From NCBI GenBank assembly GCA_041389725.1, contig JAWKRG010000004.1:558001-622000 (forward strand): DNA of 64,000 nucleotides, written 5' to 3'. A program made the position numbers and the translations under genes. The notes under the pieces were generated by a model that had not been told where the DNA came from, did no database searches, and worked only from the letters and a program-made list of their open reading frames with translations. Origin of the DNA: Polyangiaceae bacterium (GTDB lineage Bacteria; Myxococcota_A; Polyangia; Polyangiales; Polyangiaceae). Of this stretch, positions 41,669-49,584 are shown piece by piece; position 1 is the stretch's first letter, and the number at the start of each line of letters is the position of its first letter.

Positions 41669-42304
41669 TCACTTCGCCTGCTCCAAGGCCAGCTTGATGC
41701 CCAACCCCACGAACACCGCCCCCGCGATTCGCCGCAGCAGGTTGCTGCCGGATCCGGATTGACGGATCCCCGCTGACGCCCGTGCGGATGCGATCGCGAT
41801 CACCAAGCACCACAGAGTCCCCGTGAACACGAACGTCCCGCCCAGCACCAAGAACGACAAGGTCCGGTTGCCGTGCTGCGGGTCTACAAACTGCGGCAAG
41901 AACGCGAGGAAGAAGAGCGCAACCTTCGGGTTCAGGACATTCGTCAGAACGCCCCTCCGAAAAGCCACGACGCCCCCACCTCCGGCATCGGTGGATGACC
42001 GCAGAGTGTCCGTTCCCGCGCGTGACACGAGAAGCCGCGCACCCAGGTAGATCAAGTAGGCCACGCCTGCCCACTTGACCAGCGTGAAGGCGAGCGCTGA
42101 CGTAGCCAGCACCGTCGACAGGCCCGCGCTCGCGGCAATCGCGTGCACGAGGCCTCCCGTCCCCACCCCAAGGGCCGAGGCGATGCCGACCTTTCTGCCT
42201 GCGGCAATGCTGCGGCCCGCGATGTAGAGAGTGTCTTGACCCGGCGTCAGGTTGAGCACGATCCCGGCCGCGACGAAAACCCAGTAGTCATGTATGCCCA
42301 GCAC
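41669..42304 (-). CDS. LysE/RhtB-family exporter, 211 aa
   Basis: Six membrane helices. The family N-terminal motif is GIVLNLTPGQDTLYIAGRSI, followed by GIASALGVGTGGLVHAIAAS and the loop RRGVLTNVLNPKVALFFLAF, then LPQFVDPQHG. Members export amino acids or related metabolites with proton coupling. It starts at GTG 42304. CCGTGGTAACCTCC, a junction-like -10 box, lies 25 bases upstream. Confidence 0.9.
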   Translation of the reverse strand: MLGIHDYWVFVAAGIVLNLTPGQDTLYIAGRSIAAGRKVGIASALGVGTGGLVHAIAASAGLSTVLATSALAFTLVKWAGVAYLIYLGARLLVSRAGTDTLRSSTDAGGGGVVAFRRGVLTNVLNPKVALFFLAFLPQFVDPQHGNRTLSFLVLGGTFVFTGTLWCLVIAIASARASAGIRQSGSGSNLLRRIAGAVFVGLGIKLALEQAK

Positions 42305-42468
42305 GTGACTGCGCGGAGGTTACCACGGTCGCTAGTCGGTGCCGCGCAGAGGACGAAGTGCCGCACAGATCTGGCTGTCCGGCCGTTCGACCCGCATTTA
42401 CATCCGACACGCGGATGCGGGTGTATGCTCGATTCCGTGACGCGCGTTGAGCCGAGTTCGGAGAGCCG

Positions 42469-43071
42469 ATGACCATTGCCGCCGATCCGAAGACCGTGAC
42501 CAGCCGCATCGCTCGCGCTGGGCTCGCTGCCTTGGGCGGCTGGCGCTACACCAGCGCGCTGCCGGCTCCTCGCCGCGCGGTGTGCCTGGCCCTGCCCCAT
42601 ACGGACAACATGGACGGGCTGCTCTTGGTGCTGCTCGCCGAGTCCGTCGGCCTGAAGCTGTCGTGGATGGTGAAAGACGACTGGGGCAAACCGCCGGTCG
42701 GCATCCTGATCCGCAAGGTCGGCGGCGTGCCCATCGATCGCAGCAAGGCCAACGGCATGGTCGGTCAGATGATCGAAGAGTTCGCTCGCCGCGACGACTT
42801 CTATCTCGCGATCCCGCCCGAAGGCACGCGCGGTCGGACCGAGTATTGGAAGTCCGGCTTCTACCGCATCGCCTTGGGCGCCAAGGTGCCAGTGGTGCCG
42901 GGGTACTTGGACTACGGCAACAAGGAGGGCGGCTTCGGTCCCGCCATCGAGCTCACGGGCGACGTCAAAGCAGACATGGACGCCATTCGCGCCTACTACG
43001 CCGAGTCGCAGCCCCGGCCGAAGCATCCCGAAAAGTTCGGGCCCATTCGCCTTCGAGAAGAGACCGAGTAG
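42469..43071 (+). CDS. PlsC-like 1-acyl-glycerophosphate acyltransferase, 200 aa
   Basis: The acyltransferase motifs are present: PHTDNMDGLLLVLLAES (HX4D catalytic pair), KVGGVPIDRSKANGMVGQMI (substrate-binding loop), IPPEGTRGRTEYWKSGFYRI (EGTR) and KVPVVPGYLDYG. It lacks the long N-terminal membrane helix of housekeeping PlsC, so it is probably a peripheral accessory acyltransferase. The plus-strand orientation sets it apart from its neighbours. Confidence 0.88.
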   Translation: MTIAADPKTVTSRIARAGLAALGGWRYTSALPAPRRAVCLALPHTDNMDGLLLVLLAESVGLKLSWMVKDDWGKPPVGILIRKVGGVPIDRSKANGMVGQMIEEFARRDDFYLAIPPEGTRGRTEYWKSGFYRIALGAKVPVVPGYLDYGNKEGGFGPAIELTGDVKADMDAIRAYYAESQPRPKHPEKFGPIRLREETE

Positions 43072-43079
43072 CGAGTTCG

Positions 43080-43382
43080 TCAGTCCGCGATCGAAACGAG
43101 CCGACCGAAGATCGAGCCAGCCGTGATCCAGCCGTTGATGTGCCCGCGGTTGTTGCCGATCTGAAAGCGTGGACCCTGGATCGCTTTGACGAAGTGGAGG
43201 TACTCCGCCCCGCGCACCTTGCAGAGCACGATGTCCCCGACCTGGATCGCGGACGCATCAACCGGCTCGACGGTGCAGAGCTGGCCCGACTTGATCCTGG
43301 GGCTCATCGAGTTGCCACGAGGCCGAAACGAAACCGGCTTCCCAGCGCGAAGCGCTGCTATATACGCGGTTGCCCAACCCAT
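43080..43382 (-). CDS. S24-peptidase-like (LexA/CI C-terminal type) mini protein, 100 aa
   Basis: SFRPRGNSMSPRIKSGQLCT carries the nucleophile-type GNSM motif of S24 peptidases, followed by VEPVDASAIQVGDIVLCKVR and LHFVKAIQGPRFQIGNNRGH (the conserved KR/IG-N segment). The DNA-binding half of a LexA/CI repressor is absent. A separate mini-peptidase or a signal-peptidase-like fold is possible. A double hairpin junction lies upstream. Confidence 0.72.
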   Translation of the reverse strand: MGWATAYIAALRAGKPVSFRPRGNSMSPRIKSGQLCTVEPVDASAIQVGDIVLCKVRGAEYLHFVKAIQGPRFQIGNNRGHINGWITAGSIFGRLVSIAD

Positions 43383-43429
43383 CTCTCACCCGAACGAACT
43401 GGCAAGCACAGTAGCGACTTTCGTCTGGT

Positions 43430-43500
43430 GATTCCGGCGCTCAACAGTGAGCGCCAGTTTCAGCGCTCAACAGTGAGCGCGAAGAACAAGACTATCCGGA
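43430..43500 (-). repeat. Cassette-junction element with duplicated hairpin
   Basis: The 20-base palindrome GGCGCTCAACAGTGAGCGCC is followed, after seven bases, by a second copy (GCGCTCAACAGTGAGCGC). On the minus strand the -10-like position reads CCGTGGCAACTTCCGG, weaker than elsewhere. The 20-base perfect palindrome is the strongest stem in the family. Confidence 0.6.
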
Positions 43501-43586
43501 AGTTGCCACGGCCACCAGTGTACGGGTGCGAGGGGCTGCCGCTGCGCGAAGTTGGCGCCCGGTGGCCCGCGGAATAGGATGAGCTG

Positions 43587-43820
43587 GTGCGTTTCGAGAT
43601 TGTGGGTGCCATCGTCAACGAGCAGACAATTGCTCGAGGGCGCGGGATTCGCGAGCTGGCGCGACTTCGGCGACTCTACGGCGTCGGCAGGTGGCGCAAG
43701 CGCAAGGGAATCGCTAGGATAAGGTTCACCGATGGCACGGAACGGACGGCAGAGCTCCACTGGTACGAAGCGCACGGTGTCGGGCGCAAAGAGTTCAAAA
43801 TCAAGTGCTTCATCGGCTGA
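43587..43820 (+). CDS. Small hypothetical protein, 77 aa
   Basis: GTG 43587 begins MRFEIVGAIVNEQTIARGRG. A TAGGAT -10-like box ends six bases before, implying a leaderless message. The product is basic (RLRRLYGVGRWRKRKGIARI) with a beta-rich end (FTDGTERTAELHWYEAHGVG). Its stop is 10 bases before the next gene, so the pair forms an operon. Function unknown. Confidence 0.65.
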   Translation: MRFEIVGAIVNEQTIARGRGIRELARLRRLYGVGRWRKRKGIARIRFTDGTERTAELHWYEAHGVGRKEFKIKCFIG

Positions 43821-43830
43821 GTCGCGGTCG

Positions 43831-44043
43831 GTGAGACACGTCGTGTGCGTGGACAACGACGGGTACGAGGCGTCGCTCGAGCGGCGAAAGATCTACAGCG
43901 CCATTGCGGACAGTGGTGCTGCTCGCGTCGGGATGGTCCGGGTGATCGACGAATCCGGTGAGGACTACCTGTTCCCGAAAGAGTGCTTCGCCGACATCAA
44001 GGTGCCACCGCGGCTCGCGAAGGCATTGGGGACGTCTGCCTAG
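43831..44043 (+). CDS. Conserved small hypothetical protein, 70 aa
   Basis: From GTG 43831: HVVCVDNDGYEASLERRKIY, then SAIADSGAARVGMVRVIDES and GEDYLFPKECFADIKVPP. The CVDNDGYxxSLExxKIY and RVxDESGEDYLFP motifs define a widespread family of about 70-residue proteins without known function, often found near toxin-antitoxin loci. It is the second gene of a two-gene plus-strand unit. Confidence 0.75.
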   Translation: MRHVVCVDNDGYEASLERRKIYSAIADSGAARVGMVRVIDESGEDYLFPKECFADIKVPPRLAKALGTSA

Positions 44044-44435
44044 GGATCTGGCGTTCGGCAGCGAGTGCAGAGAAGCCTCGCCTCGACCGCCCAGCTCAGT
44101 CCGATCTCGAGACCTGTTCCAACGAGATCACTCCTCCGGAGCGTCGCCGAAGAAGGTTCCAAGCCCGAGCCGCGTGGCTGCGCTCGAAGACCATGAAGTG
44201 ATGGACCATGAGGGAGAGTCGCCGGGACCGTGGAACACGCGGTCGACTAAGCAACCGGCTGGTTGGATGGCTCCCTCAGTTCAACCAGCATTTGCATGCG
44301 AGACGGGTGGCCTCGCACTTCGCCGACCTGAGAAACAACGGCTCGAGCGAAGTCACTTCGCGAGCTTGCGAAAGGTGCGTTCGTGCGCGCGCAGAGTGCG
44401 GGCCTGCGCTTGCTTGAAGTTGCGCGTGCCGAACT
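44044..44435. other. Gene-free stretch
   Basis: No credible gene. A partial junction-like motif (TCTGGCGTTCGGCAGCGAGT) occurs near 44050 in the orientation of the minus-strand elements but without a gene attached. This suggests a lost cassette. Confidence 0.4.
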
Positions 44436-45032
44436 TCACTTCTTCCCTGCGCCGGCCCCTTCGCCCAGAATCGCCAGGCAAGCCGCATAGTCTCTCGACT
44501 GTCTCTCCACGTCGGCGGAGCCAGCCGCGGTCGCCTTGGGTTTCTCAAAGGTGCCTCCGCCGAGATCCTCCGCGAGAGCTGGCGGCCAACCGTCGAGCGC
44601 GTTCGGCTGCTCCACGACGTGATACGCAGCGCATTTCGTCCCGGACTTCACCGCCCAAGAGTAGTGCTTCTGCTCCTTTCCTAAGAGCGCGTGCTTTCCC
44701 GTCGTCACCTTGGTCGGCTGCCCGAGTTCGGCGAGCAACATGGGCAAGGTCTTCGGCGCGAGCTTTGGCGCCGGCAACAGAGACTTCGCAGCGGCTACGC
44801 GCTCGATCGTCAGCTTGCCCGTGAACTCGGGCGGCACGGGCGACGGCGGAGCCCAGGCCGCCTCCCGTGCCTTCGCGGCGGCGGCCGAGCGCTTGGCTGC
44901 TTTCGGGGCGGGCGACGCAGCGCCGCTCGACGCGCTGGACTGAGCCGCCGAACGATCGCTCTCCGTCGACCTACACGCGGGCGCCAAGGAAAGCAGGGGG
45001 ACCAACACCAGTACGAGCCGTTTCACGCCCAC
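44436..45032 (-). CDS. Putative lipoprotein, 198 aa
   Basis: The signal peptide VKRLVLVLVPLLSLAPAC has a lipobox-like LAPAC. A long Ala/Ser/Lys-rich linker follows, then a globular domain (LTIERVAAAKSLLPAPKLAP, LLGKEQKHYSWAVKSGTKCA, RDYAACLAILGEGAGAGKK). It starts at GTG 45032. Exported, function unknown. Confidence 0.7.
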   Translation of the reverse strand: MGVKRLVLVLVPLLSLAPACRSTESDRSAAQSSASSGAASPAPKAAKRSAAAAKAREAAWAPPSPVPPEFTGKLTIERVAAAKSLLPAPKLAPKTLPMLLAELGQPTKVTTGKHALLGKEQKHYSWAVKSGTKCAAYHVVEQPNALDGWPPALAEDLGGGTFEKPKATAAGSADVERQSRDYAACLAILGEGAGAGKK

Positions 45033-45176
45033 CTAGTACGCGCCGAAGTCGAGCCTCTTCCCGGGGCGGGCAACGACCCCGAGCGTTGCACTCCTTTTGC
45101 GGTCACAGCCCGACACCAACCGAACCAACGCAAGGTTGATGCCCACGGTGAATTGCGTCTTGTAGAGCCAGCGCTG

Positions 45177-45390
45177 GTTTGGTGCCCTCGGACTTTACCA
45201 CCGCGTCCCCCGCCCTCCTTCGAACGCGCTTCGCGACACCCGACGGGGTGGGATTCCGAAGCGTCACGCGCCTGTACCGTCACGCCGAACCAAAGGCTCA
45301 CCGCCTTCCGTGCGCCCTCCTTCGAACGCGCTTCGCGATACCCGACGAGGTGGGGTTCCGAAGCGGCTCGCGCATCTCAAGCCTCACAGT
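45177..45390 (+). repeat. Dispersed intergenic repeat, copy 5
   Basis: TTGGTGCCCTCGGACTTTAC opens it. Two hairpin modules (CTTCGAACGCGCTTCGCGAC and CTTCGAACGCGCTTCGCGAT, each followed by TTCCGAAGCG) flank the GCGCCTGTACCGTCACGCCG module. It lies between two minus-strand genes in a 509-base gap. Confidence 0.85.
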
Positions 45391-45541
45391 CGGCGGGCGC
45401 TGGCACGACGCGATACGCGCATCTCAGCGCTTAGCGTCCGGCGCGTCCGGCGGACCGCCACCCGCGCTTTGGAATGCCCGGCGACACCCGCCAGCAACGC
45501 CCAGCGCTCGACAGCAGCAACGGCCTTCGAGGTGGCTGCCC

Positions 45542-45832
45542 TCATGGGACACATCTGCGAAGCATGTAGGCAGGGTACGTCTCGCGATAGGCGAATGGCT
45601 CCCAGCCCACAGGAACGTCCAGCACGCCATCGATACCGACCGTCTCTCCCGTTTCCTGAAGGTCGCCGGCCCGGGCACTCACTACCTGATAGTGATTGCA
45701 GGTTGGCGTTTGGGCCTCAGCGTACGGCACGACGCCTCCACCACTCCCACCACCGCTGCAGGCAGCCATTGCGAAGTACACGATGCAGCCGCCGATCAGT
45801 GATCCACCAGCAAACTTGGCAATAGAATTCAT
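45542..45832 (-). CDS. Small putative lipoprotein, 96 aa
   Basis: ATG 45832 has a good Shine-Dalgarno (GGGGAGA). The signal FAGGSLIGGCIVYFAMAACS ends with an AAC lipobox, then a Gly/Ser linker and a short mature part (HYQVVSARAGDLQETGETVG, VPVGWEPFAYRETYPAYMLR). The latter is reminiscent of small lipoproteins seen elsewhere in myxobacteria. Confidence 0.65.
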   Translation of the reverse strand: MNSIAKFAGGSLIGGCIVYFAMAACSGGGSGGGVVPYAEAQTPTCNHYQVVSARAGDLQETGETVGIDGVLDVPVGWEPFAYRETYPAYMLRRCVP

Positions 45833-45894
45833 GGTTAGTCTCCCCGTGACATGCCGCACATCACGACTAGGTCGAACTTGCTCGCGTCTAGATG

Positions 45895-45975
45895 TCGGGC
45901 AAACGACTCGGCGTTCGACAGCGAGCGCCGAGAACTACTTCGACTCGATGCTATCACGCCGGTCTCGGACACGCG
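45895..45975 (-). repeat. Cassette-junction element
   Basis: Minus strand: GGCGTGATAGCATCGAGTCG, then CTCGGCG-ctcgctgtcgaa-CGCCGAG with an 7-base perfect stem, TCGTTTGCCCGAC. Outer GTCG and CGAC also pair. The downstream gene is at 45832. Confidence 0.55.
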
Positions 45976-46009
45976 CCTGACCAGTGATTCAATCCGACCA
46001 GCGTCGCCA

Positions 46010-47095
46010 TCACTTCTTTCCCTTGCTCCGCGGCTCTGGCTTCTTCTTGCCGTCCGTCAGAGCGCCTGGGGTTCGCTGCTCGTCGAGCCGTTTGACGTCG
46101 TCAATTGCCTCCTCGAAGTGCTGCTCGACCGGGGAGGGCAACGCTCGGCGTTCACTGGAGAAGCGATCGTACTCGAGCTCCGCTTTCGCGACCGCGGTGT
46201 CGTGGGACACCGTGCCCGCGTGGGTGAGGATCTCGCGGTCCGACAGGCGCAGGAAGTCGTCGAGCTTGCGGATCCAGTCCGCCATGTACATCGGTTTGCG
46301 GCTCGTCGCCTGCAGCTCGGCGAACTCCAGGTAGGCGTTGACGATGCGGTTCAGGGCTTCGAGCTCTTCATGGTTGAGGTAGTTCTTGGCAGCGACAGCG
46401 TCGGTTCTGCGCGGTCGCTCACCGGTCCAGCTGGTCATGCCCATGTTCGGTTGCGAGGAGTCGGCGCGCGCTGTGATGACCTCGGCAGCGGTCTGTCCAT
46501 GGACGGCCCAGTGCATCTTGTTCTGCACGGTGGCGAAGAAACGCTGGGAGAATTCGGCGCGTGGGTCGTAGTCGATGCTCGTCGCGTAGATCTCGAGGAC
46601 CTTACGCCAGAAGACCTTCTCCGACGACCGGATGTCGCGGATGCGGGCGAGCAGCTCGTCGAAGTAGTTTCCGCCGCCCGCACGCTTGAGCCGCTCGTCG
46701 TCGAGGGTGAAGCCCTTGACGATGTACTCGCGCAGGCGCTGGGTCGCCCAGATCCGAAACTGGGTACCGCGGTGCGACTTCACGCGATAGCCGACCGAGA
46801 TGATGACGTCGAGGTTGTAGTAGTCGACCTGTCGAGTGACCTCGCGTTCGCCCTCCCGCTGAACCGTTGCAAATTCTGCAACGGTTGCCTCGCGGGTGAG
46901 CTCGCCCTCTTCGAACACGTTCTTGACGTGGCGCGAGATCACCGACTTGTCCCGCTGGAAGAGGTCGGCCATCTGCGTGAGCGAGAGCCACGCCGTCTCG
47001 CCGTCGAAGCGAACCTCCACGCGCGTTCGCCCATCCTCGGTCTGGTAGAGGAGGAACTCCGCTTCGCGCAGGGCCAGGTCTCTCGGATCGTTCAT
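46010..47095 (-). CDS. RhuM-family protein, 361 aa
   Basis: Signature segments: VEVRFDGETAWLSLTQMADL, FQRDKSVISRHVKNVFEEGE, VDYYNLDVIISVGYRVKSHR, GTQFRIWATQRLREYIVKGF and RIRDIRSSEKVFWRKVLEIY. The N-terminal part is a predicted helix-turn-helix (Q-MADLFQRDKSVISRH). RhuM proteins are found on pathogenicity islands and with restriction or Fic genes; their activity is unknown. The full family length is present. Confidence 0.9.
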   Translation of the reverse strand: MNDPRDLALREAEFLLYQTEDGRTRVEVRFDGETAWLSLTQMADLFQRDKSVISRHVKNVFEEGELTREATVAEFATVQREGEREVTRQVDYYNLDVIISVGYRVKSHRGTQFRIWATQRLREYIVKGFTLDDERLKRAGGGNYFDELLARIRDIRSSEKVFWRKVLEIYATSIDYDPRAEFSQRFFATVQNKMHWAVHGQTAAEVITARADSSQPNMGMTSWTGERPRRTDAVAAKNYLNHEELEALNRIVNAYLEFAELQATSRKPMYMADWIRKLDDFLRLSDREILTHAGTVSHDTAVAKAELEYDRFSSERRALPSPVEQHFEEAIDDVKRLDEQRTPGALTDGKKKPEPRSKGKK

Positions 47096-47276
47096 CGGCG
47101 GTTCCCCCGTCGCTCTGAGCCGGGAATCCTATACGCCAGCATCGTGGCGCAACAAGATATGGCTGGCGGAACCCGACGTGCTCCCAACAAGGCACAAGTC
47201 CGCGACGAGCTCGTCACGCTCGGGTTGGAAGACAACTCCGCCGGGTCAACCTTCCAGAGTCGCAGCCCTGCGCTGG

Positions 47277-47432
47277 CTTGGTGCCCTCGGCCTTTGCCAA
47301 CGCGTCCCGCGCCCTCCTTCGAGGGTTCCGAAGCGTCTCGCGCCTGTACCTTCGCGGCGAACCAAAGCCTCACCGCGTCCCGTGCGCCCTCCTTCGAGGG
47401 TTCCGAAGCGGCTCGCGCATCTCACCACTGCG
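47277..47432 (+). repeat. Dispersed intergenic repeat, copy 6
   Basis: TTGGTGCCCTCGGCCTTTGC starts it. CTCCTTCGAGGGTTCCGAAG occurs twice, separated by the GCGCCTGTACCTTCGCGGCG module. Just before it, a 36-codon fragment starting at 47161 (MAGGTRRAPNKAQVRDELVT) may be a remnant of another gene. Confidence 0.85.
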
Positions 47433-47476
47433 CGACCATGAGCGTTGGCGCGCTTCATCCCAGGTAGCGCTCACAC

Positions 47477-47683
47477 CTACAGCGCTAAGTATTGGCTACG
47501 TATCGGCGGAGGTGCTTCTGCTGACCACCCGCAGATGTTGAGCAACTCGCGCGCCCGGGCTCTCACATCAGACCATCTCGCATCCGGGAACAGCTCGAGC
47601 TGGGCTTCGGCTGCGAGAGCCAGCGCCCGGGTCGCCCAGCGGAGTTGCTGAAGGGCCGCGCGGTCTTCATCGGTCATCTCCAT
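47477..47683 (-). CDS. Small helical hypothetical protein, 68 aa
   Basis: ATG 47683 lies four bases after GTTGGGC (GTTGGGCAGACATG on the minus strand), the closest core-to-start spacing together with 50769. The product MEMTDEDRAALQQLRWATRA is acidic-helical with EAQLELFPDARWSDVRARAR. Function unknown. Confidence 0.55.
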   Translation of the reverse strand: MEMTDEDRAALQQLRWATRALALAAEAQLELFPDARWSDVRARARELLNICGWSAEAPPPIRSQYLAL

Positions 47684-47862
47684 GTCTGCCCAACGAGCTT
47701 GGTGTCAACTTGCGGTACGATCAAGCTCGGCAAACACAACCAGCCCTAGGTGTCCCGCGGGGCCCGTCGCAGCAGAGTGTCCCGCACCGCGACCAGAGAA
47801 TCACCGGTGCACCTAGGATCACGTCCCGTCGTCAGGTTCAACCCGGGCCAGCCCGCGCGACG

Positions 47863-48528
47863 CTAGCCATGGCGCTCTCGCAGTTGCCGTCCCCAATCCT
47901 CCAGCACGACTTTCAAGGCTTTCACGTCGGTGGATTGCCAGCCGGGGAGCGTGCCGGAAATGATCCGACGACTTGGTGACCAAGAATGTCGCTCGCTGTA
48001 GCCGTCTGAAGAGGAAACGTCGAGTAGCCACACAGATTCCGTTTCGACAGACTCGGGGTCGCCGGGGCTAGGCTCGCTCCGACCCCGCGAAACGACGAAC
48101 CAAGTGGACCGCGTGACATCGCCGGTCCACAGCAGGGCTCCGCAGGGAGGACTTGGCGTTGACGTTGGCAGCGCCAAGTCTCGGCCGTGCCAGTCGGCTT
48201 TGCATTTCAGACACTGGCGACTTCTGGAGTTGGGCAACGCCGCACCGCAAAAAGGGCAGGGAGGTCCCGGAAATCGAGGTTGTGGCTCACCGTTGTGCCG
48301 CATCCAGATCTTCGCCCACCGGAGACCGCAGCCGGTTGCAGCGCGAAGCTCACGCGTCGCGAGCATCTGTCTACCTTCAAGGATCAACTTCAGAATCCGA
48401 AAGCGGTCCTCCTGGCTGAGACCTGCAAACTGGGGAACACGTACACCGCACGAGTCGCAGACCGGCCCTCGGCGCGGAAAGTCGTCCGCCAGCATCTCGG
48501 GATCGTTCGTTTCGTACGGCGCGTCCAT
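47863..48528 (-). CDS. Zinc-finger-containing hypothetical protein, 221 aa
   Basis: Residues about 22-30 have CDSCGV, residues about 90-113 have CPFCGAALPNSRSRQCLKCK, and an intervening RELRAATGCGLRWAKIWMRH looks helical. The C-terminal 80 residues (STWFVVSRGRSEPSPGDPES, WLLDVSSSDGYSERHSWSPS) are beta-rich. Not assigned to a family. Confidence 0.65.
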   Translation of the reverse strand: MDAPYETNDPEMLADDFPRRGPVCDSCGVRVPQFAGLSQEDRFRILKLILEGRQMLATRELRAATGCGLRWAKIWMRHNGEPQPRFPGPPCPFCGAALPNSRSRQCLKCKADWHGRDLALPTSTPSPPCGALLWTGDVTRSTWFVVSRGRSEPSPGDPESVETESVWLLDVSSSDGYSERHSWSPSRRIISGTLPGWQSTDVKALKVVLEDWGRQLRERHG

Positions 48529-48553
48529 TGGCCGGCATGATGCCAGAAGCGGA

Positions 48554-48958
48554 CTATGTCAGCTCCCGGAGAATCTCGTCGACGCAACGCGTGCCCATGC
48601 AGGCATCTAGAAAGCGTTCTGCAATCAGCGCGCACTCGTCAGTGCCCCAACCGGTGTTTCCCGCCGCGGAGCACACGACCGGATACTCGCCCGCCGAGGG
48701 CAGCGCGCGCGTGTCGAACAGATAGAAGGTGCCGGAGCCGTTGAGCGCGAAAGGAAGCGCGTTCGGCATGTGTTCCGGTAGTGCGTAAGCAAGCATCATC
48801 TCGCGCAACTCACGTGCGGCAAAGAACTGGAACCATCGCTTTCCGGTTCGAAACACCTCCCAGGCGCGCGGGCTGCAGCCAAGCCACCGCATAGCGGTCG
48901 CGACAAGAACCTCCGCCCGTAGCGTGAACGCGAAGGATGACAGGCTCGCCCGCTGCAA
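48554..48958 (-). CDS. SMI1/KNR4-like (SUKH) C-terminal-type protein, 134 aa
   Basis: LAYALPEHMPNALPFALNGS, then GTFYLFDTRALPSAGEYPVV and GNTGWGTDECALIAERFLDA match the second half of SUKH proteins. The usual N-terminal LPxDY helix is missing or degenerate, so this is either a short variant or a 5'-truncated gene. Starts at 48958 or at ATG 48892. Confidence 0.6.
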   Translation of the reverse strand: MQRASLSSFAFTLRAEVLVATAMRWLGCSPRAWEVFRTGKRWFQFFAARELREMMLAYALPEHMPNALPFALNGSGTFYLFDTRALPSAGEYPVVCSAAGNTGWGTDECALIAERFLDACMGTRCVDEILRELT

Positions 48959-48990
48959 TGGCCTCCTACCCGCACCCCGCCGTTGCCCCG

Positions 48991-49458
48991 CTAGCCGTCC
49001 ACGAGCTCGAACTCGAACCAGCCGTTGCGGAGCGCCTGGCGAAAGCTCGGGATTGACAGTGCGAGGTTCTGTTGTGGAAAGTCCGCTGGCAGCTCACGTA
49101 GGCGGTCCTCGAGCCGGTTGCGCAGTTCATACCGCCACCGAAACTCAGCCGAGACAGAGCTTTGCAGAACCGCGAGCGTCCGGTCGAGATCGTCGATCGA
49201 CATGATGCGAAGCGTCACGGAGGTCTGGAGAAAGCCATGCTCGTAGCCCCACAGCCAGTCCTCGAGGGTGAAGGCCGAGCCTAGTGCGGTCACTTCGCCT
49301 GATGCCTTGTCGACAACGACGCCGTACGATCCGATGTAACCAACCGGGAAGAACCAGTACCTCTGGCGATCAATGACGTTCCGGTCAGGAAACCACGCCG
49401 CGCCAGCGTCGGAAGCGTATCGCTCCACGATCGCGTGTGCGTCATCCAGGGTTAGCAT
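48991..49458 (-). CDS. Imm35/YrhB-like immunity-type protein, 155 aa
   Basis: ATG 49458 gives MLTLDDAHAIVERYASDAGA. It lies 10 bases after GTTGGGT on the minus strand. The domain shows the Imm35-like order: AHAIVERY helix, DRQRYWFFPVGYIGSYGVVV, VDKASGEVTALGSAFTLEDW, then LWGYEHGFLQTSVTLRIMSI. Imm35 proteins neutralise polymorphic toxins; no toxin is adjacent. Confidence 0.6.
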   Translation of the reverse strand: MLTLDDAHAIVERYASDAGAAWFPDRNVIDRQRYWFFPVGYIGSYGVVVDKASGEVTALGSAFTLEDWLWGYEHGFLQTSVTLRIMSIDDLDRTLAVLQSSVSAEFRWRYELRNRLEDRLRELPADFPQQNLALSIPSFRQALRNGWFEFELVDG

Positions 49459-49462
49459 TCGA

Positions 49463-49537
49463 CGGTCCACCCAACGACCATGGCGTTCACTGTGAGCGTC
49501 ATGGTCAGCGGGACCGCATGATACCACCGTCAAGCGC
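49463..49537 (-). repeat. Cassette-junction element with attC-like two-stem architecture
   Basis: Minus strand: GGTGGTATCATG, then CGGTCC-CGCT-GACCATGACG-ctcacagtgaa-CGCCATGGTC-GTTGGGT-GGACCG. The outer CGGTCC/GGACCG and inner GACCATG/CATGGTC pair perfectly, separated by an unpaired central spacer and one bulged base. This is the layout of attC hairpins. Confidence 0.6.
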
Positions 49538-49584
49538 GCGCCCGCACAGACGGCCACCGGCGGTCATCTTCATAGCCGACCGCC

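Noticed and set aside
45851..47467. A long plus-strand open frame opposite the RhuM gene
   Set aside because: It is the antisense shadow of the RhuM-family gene; its composition and lack of motifs do not support coding.
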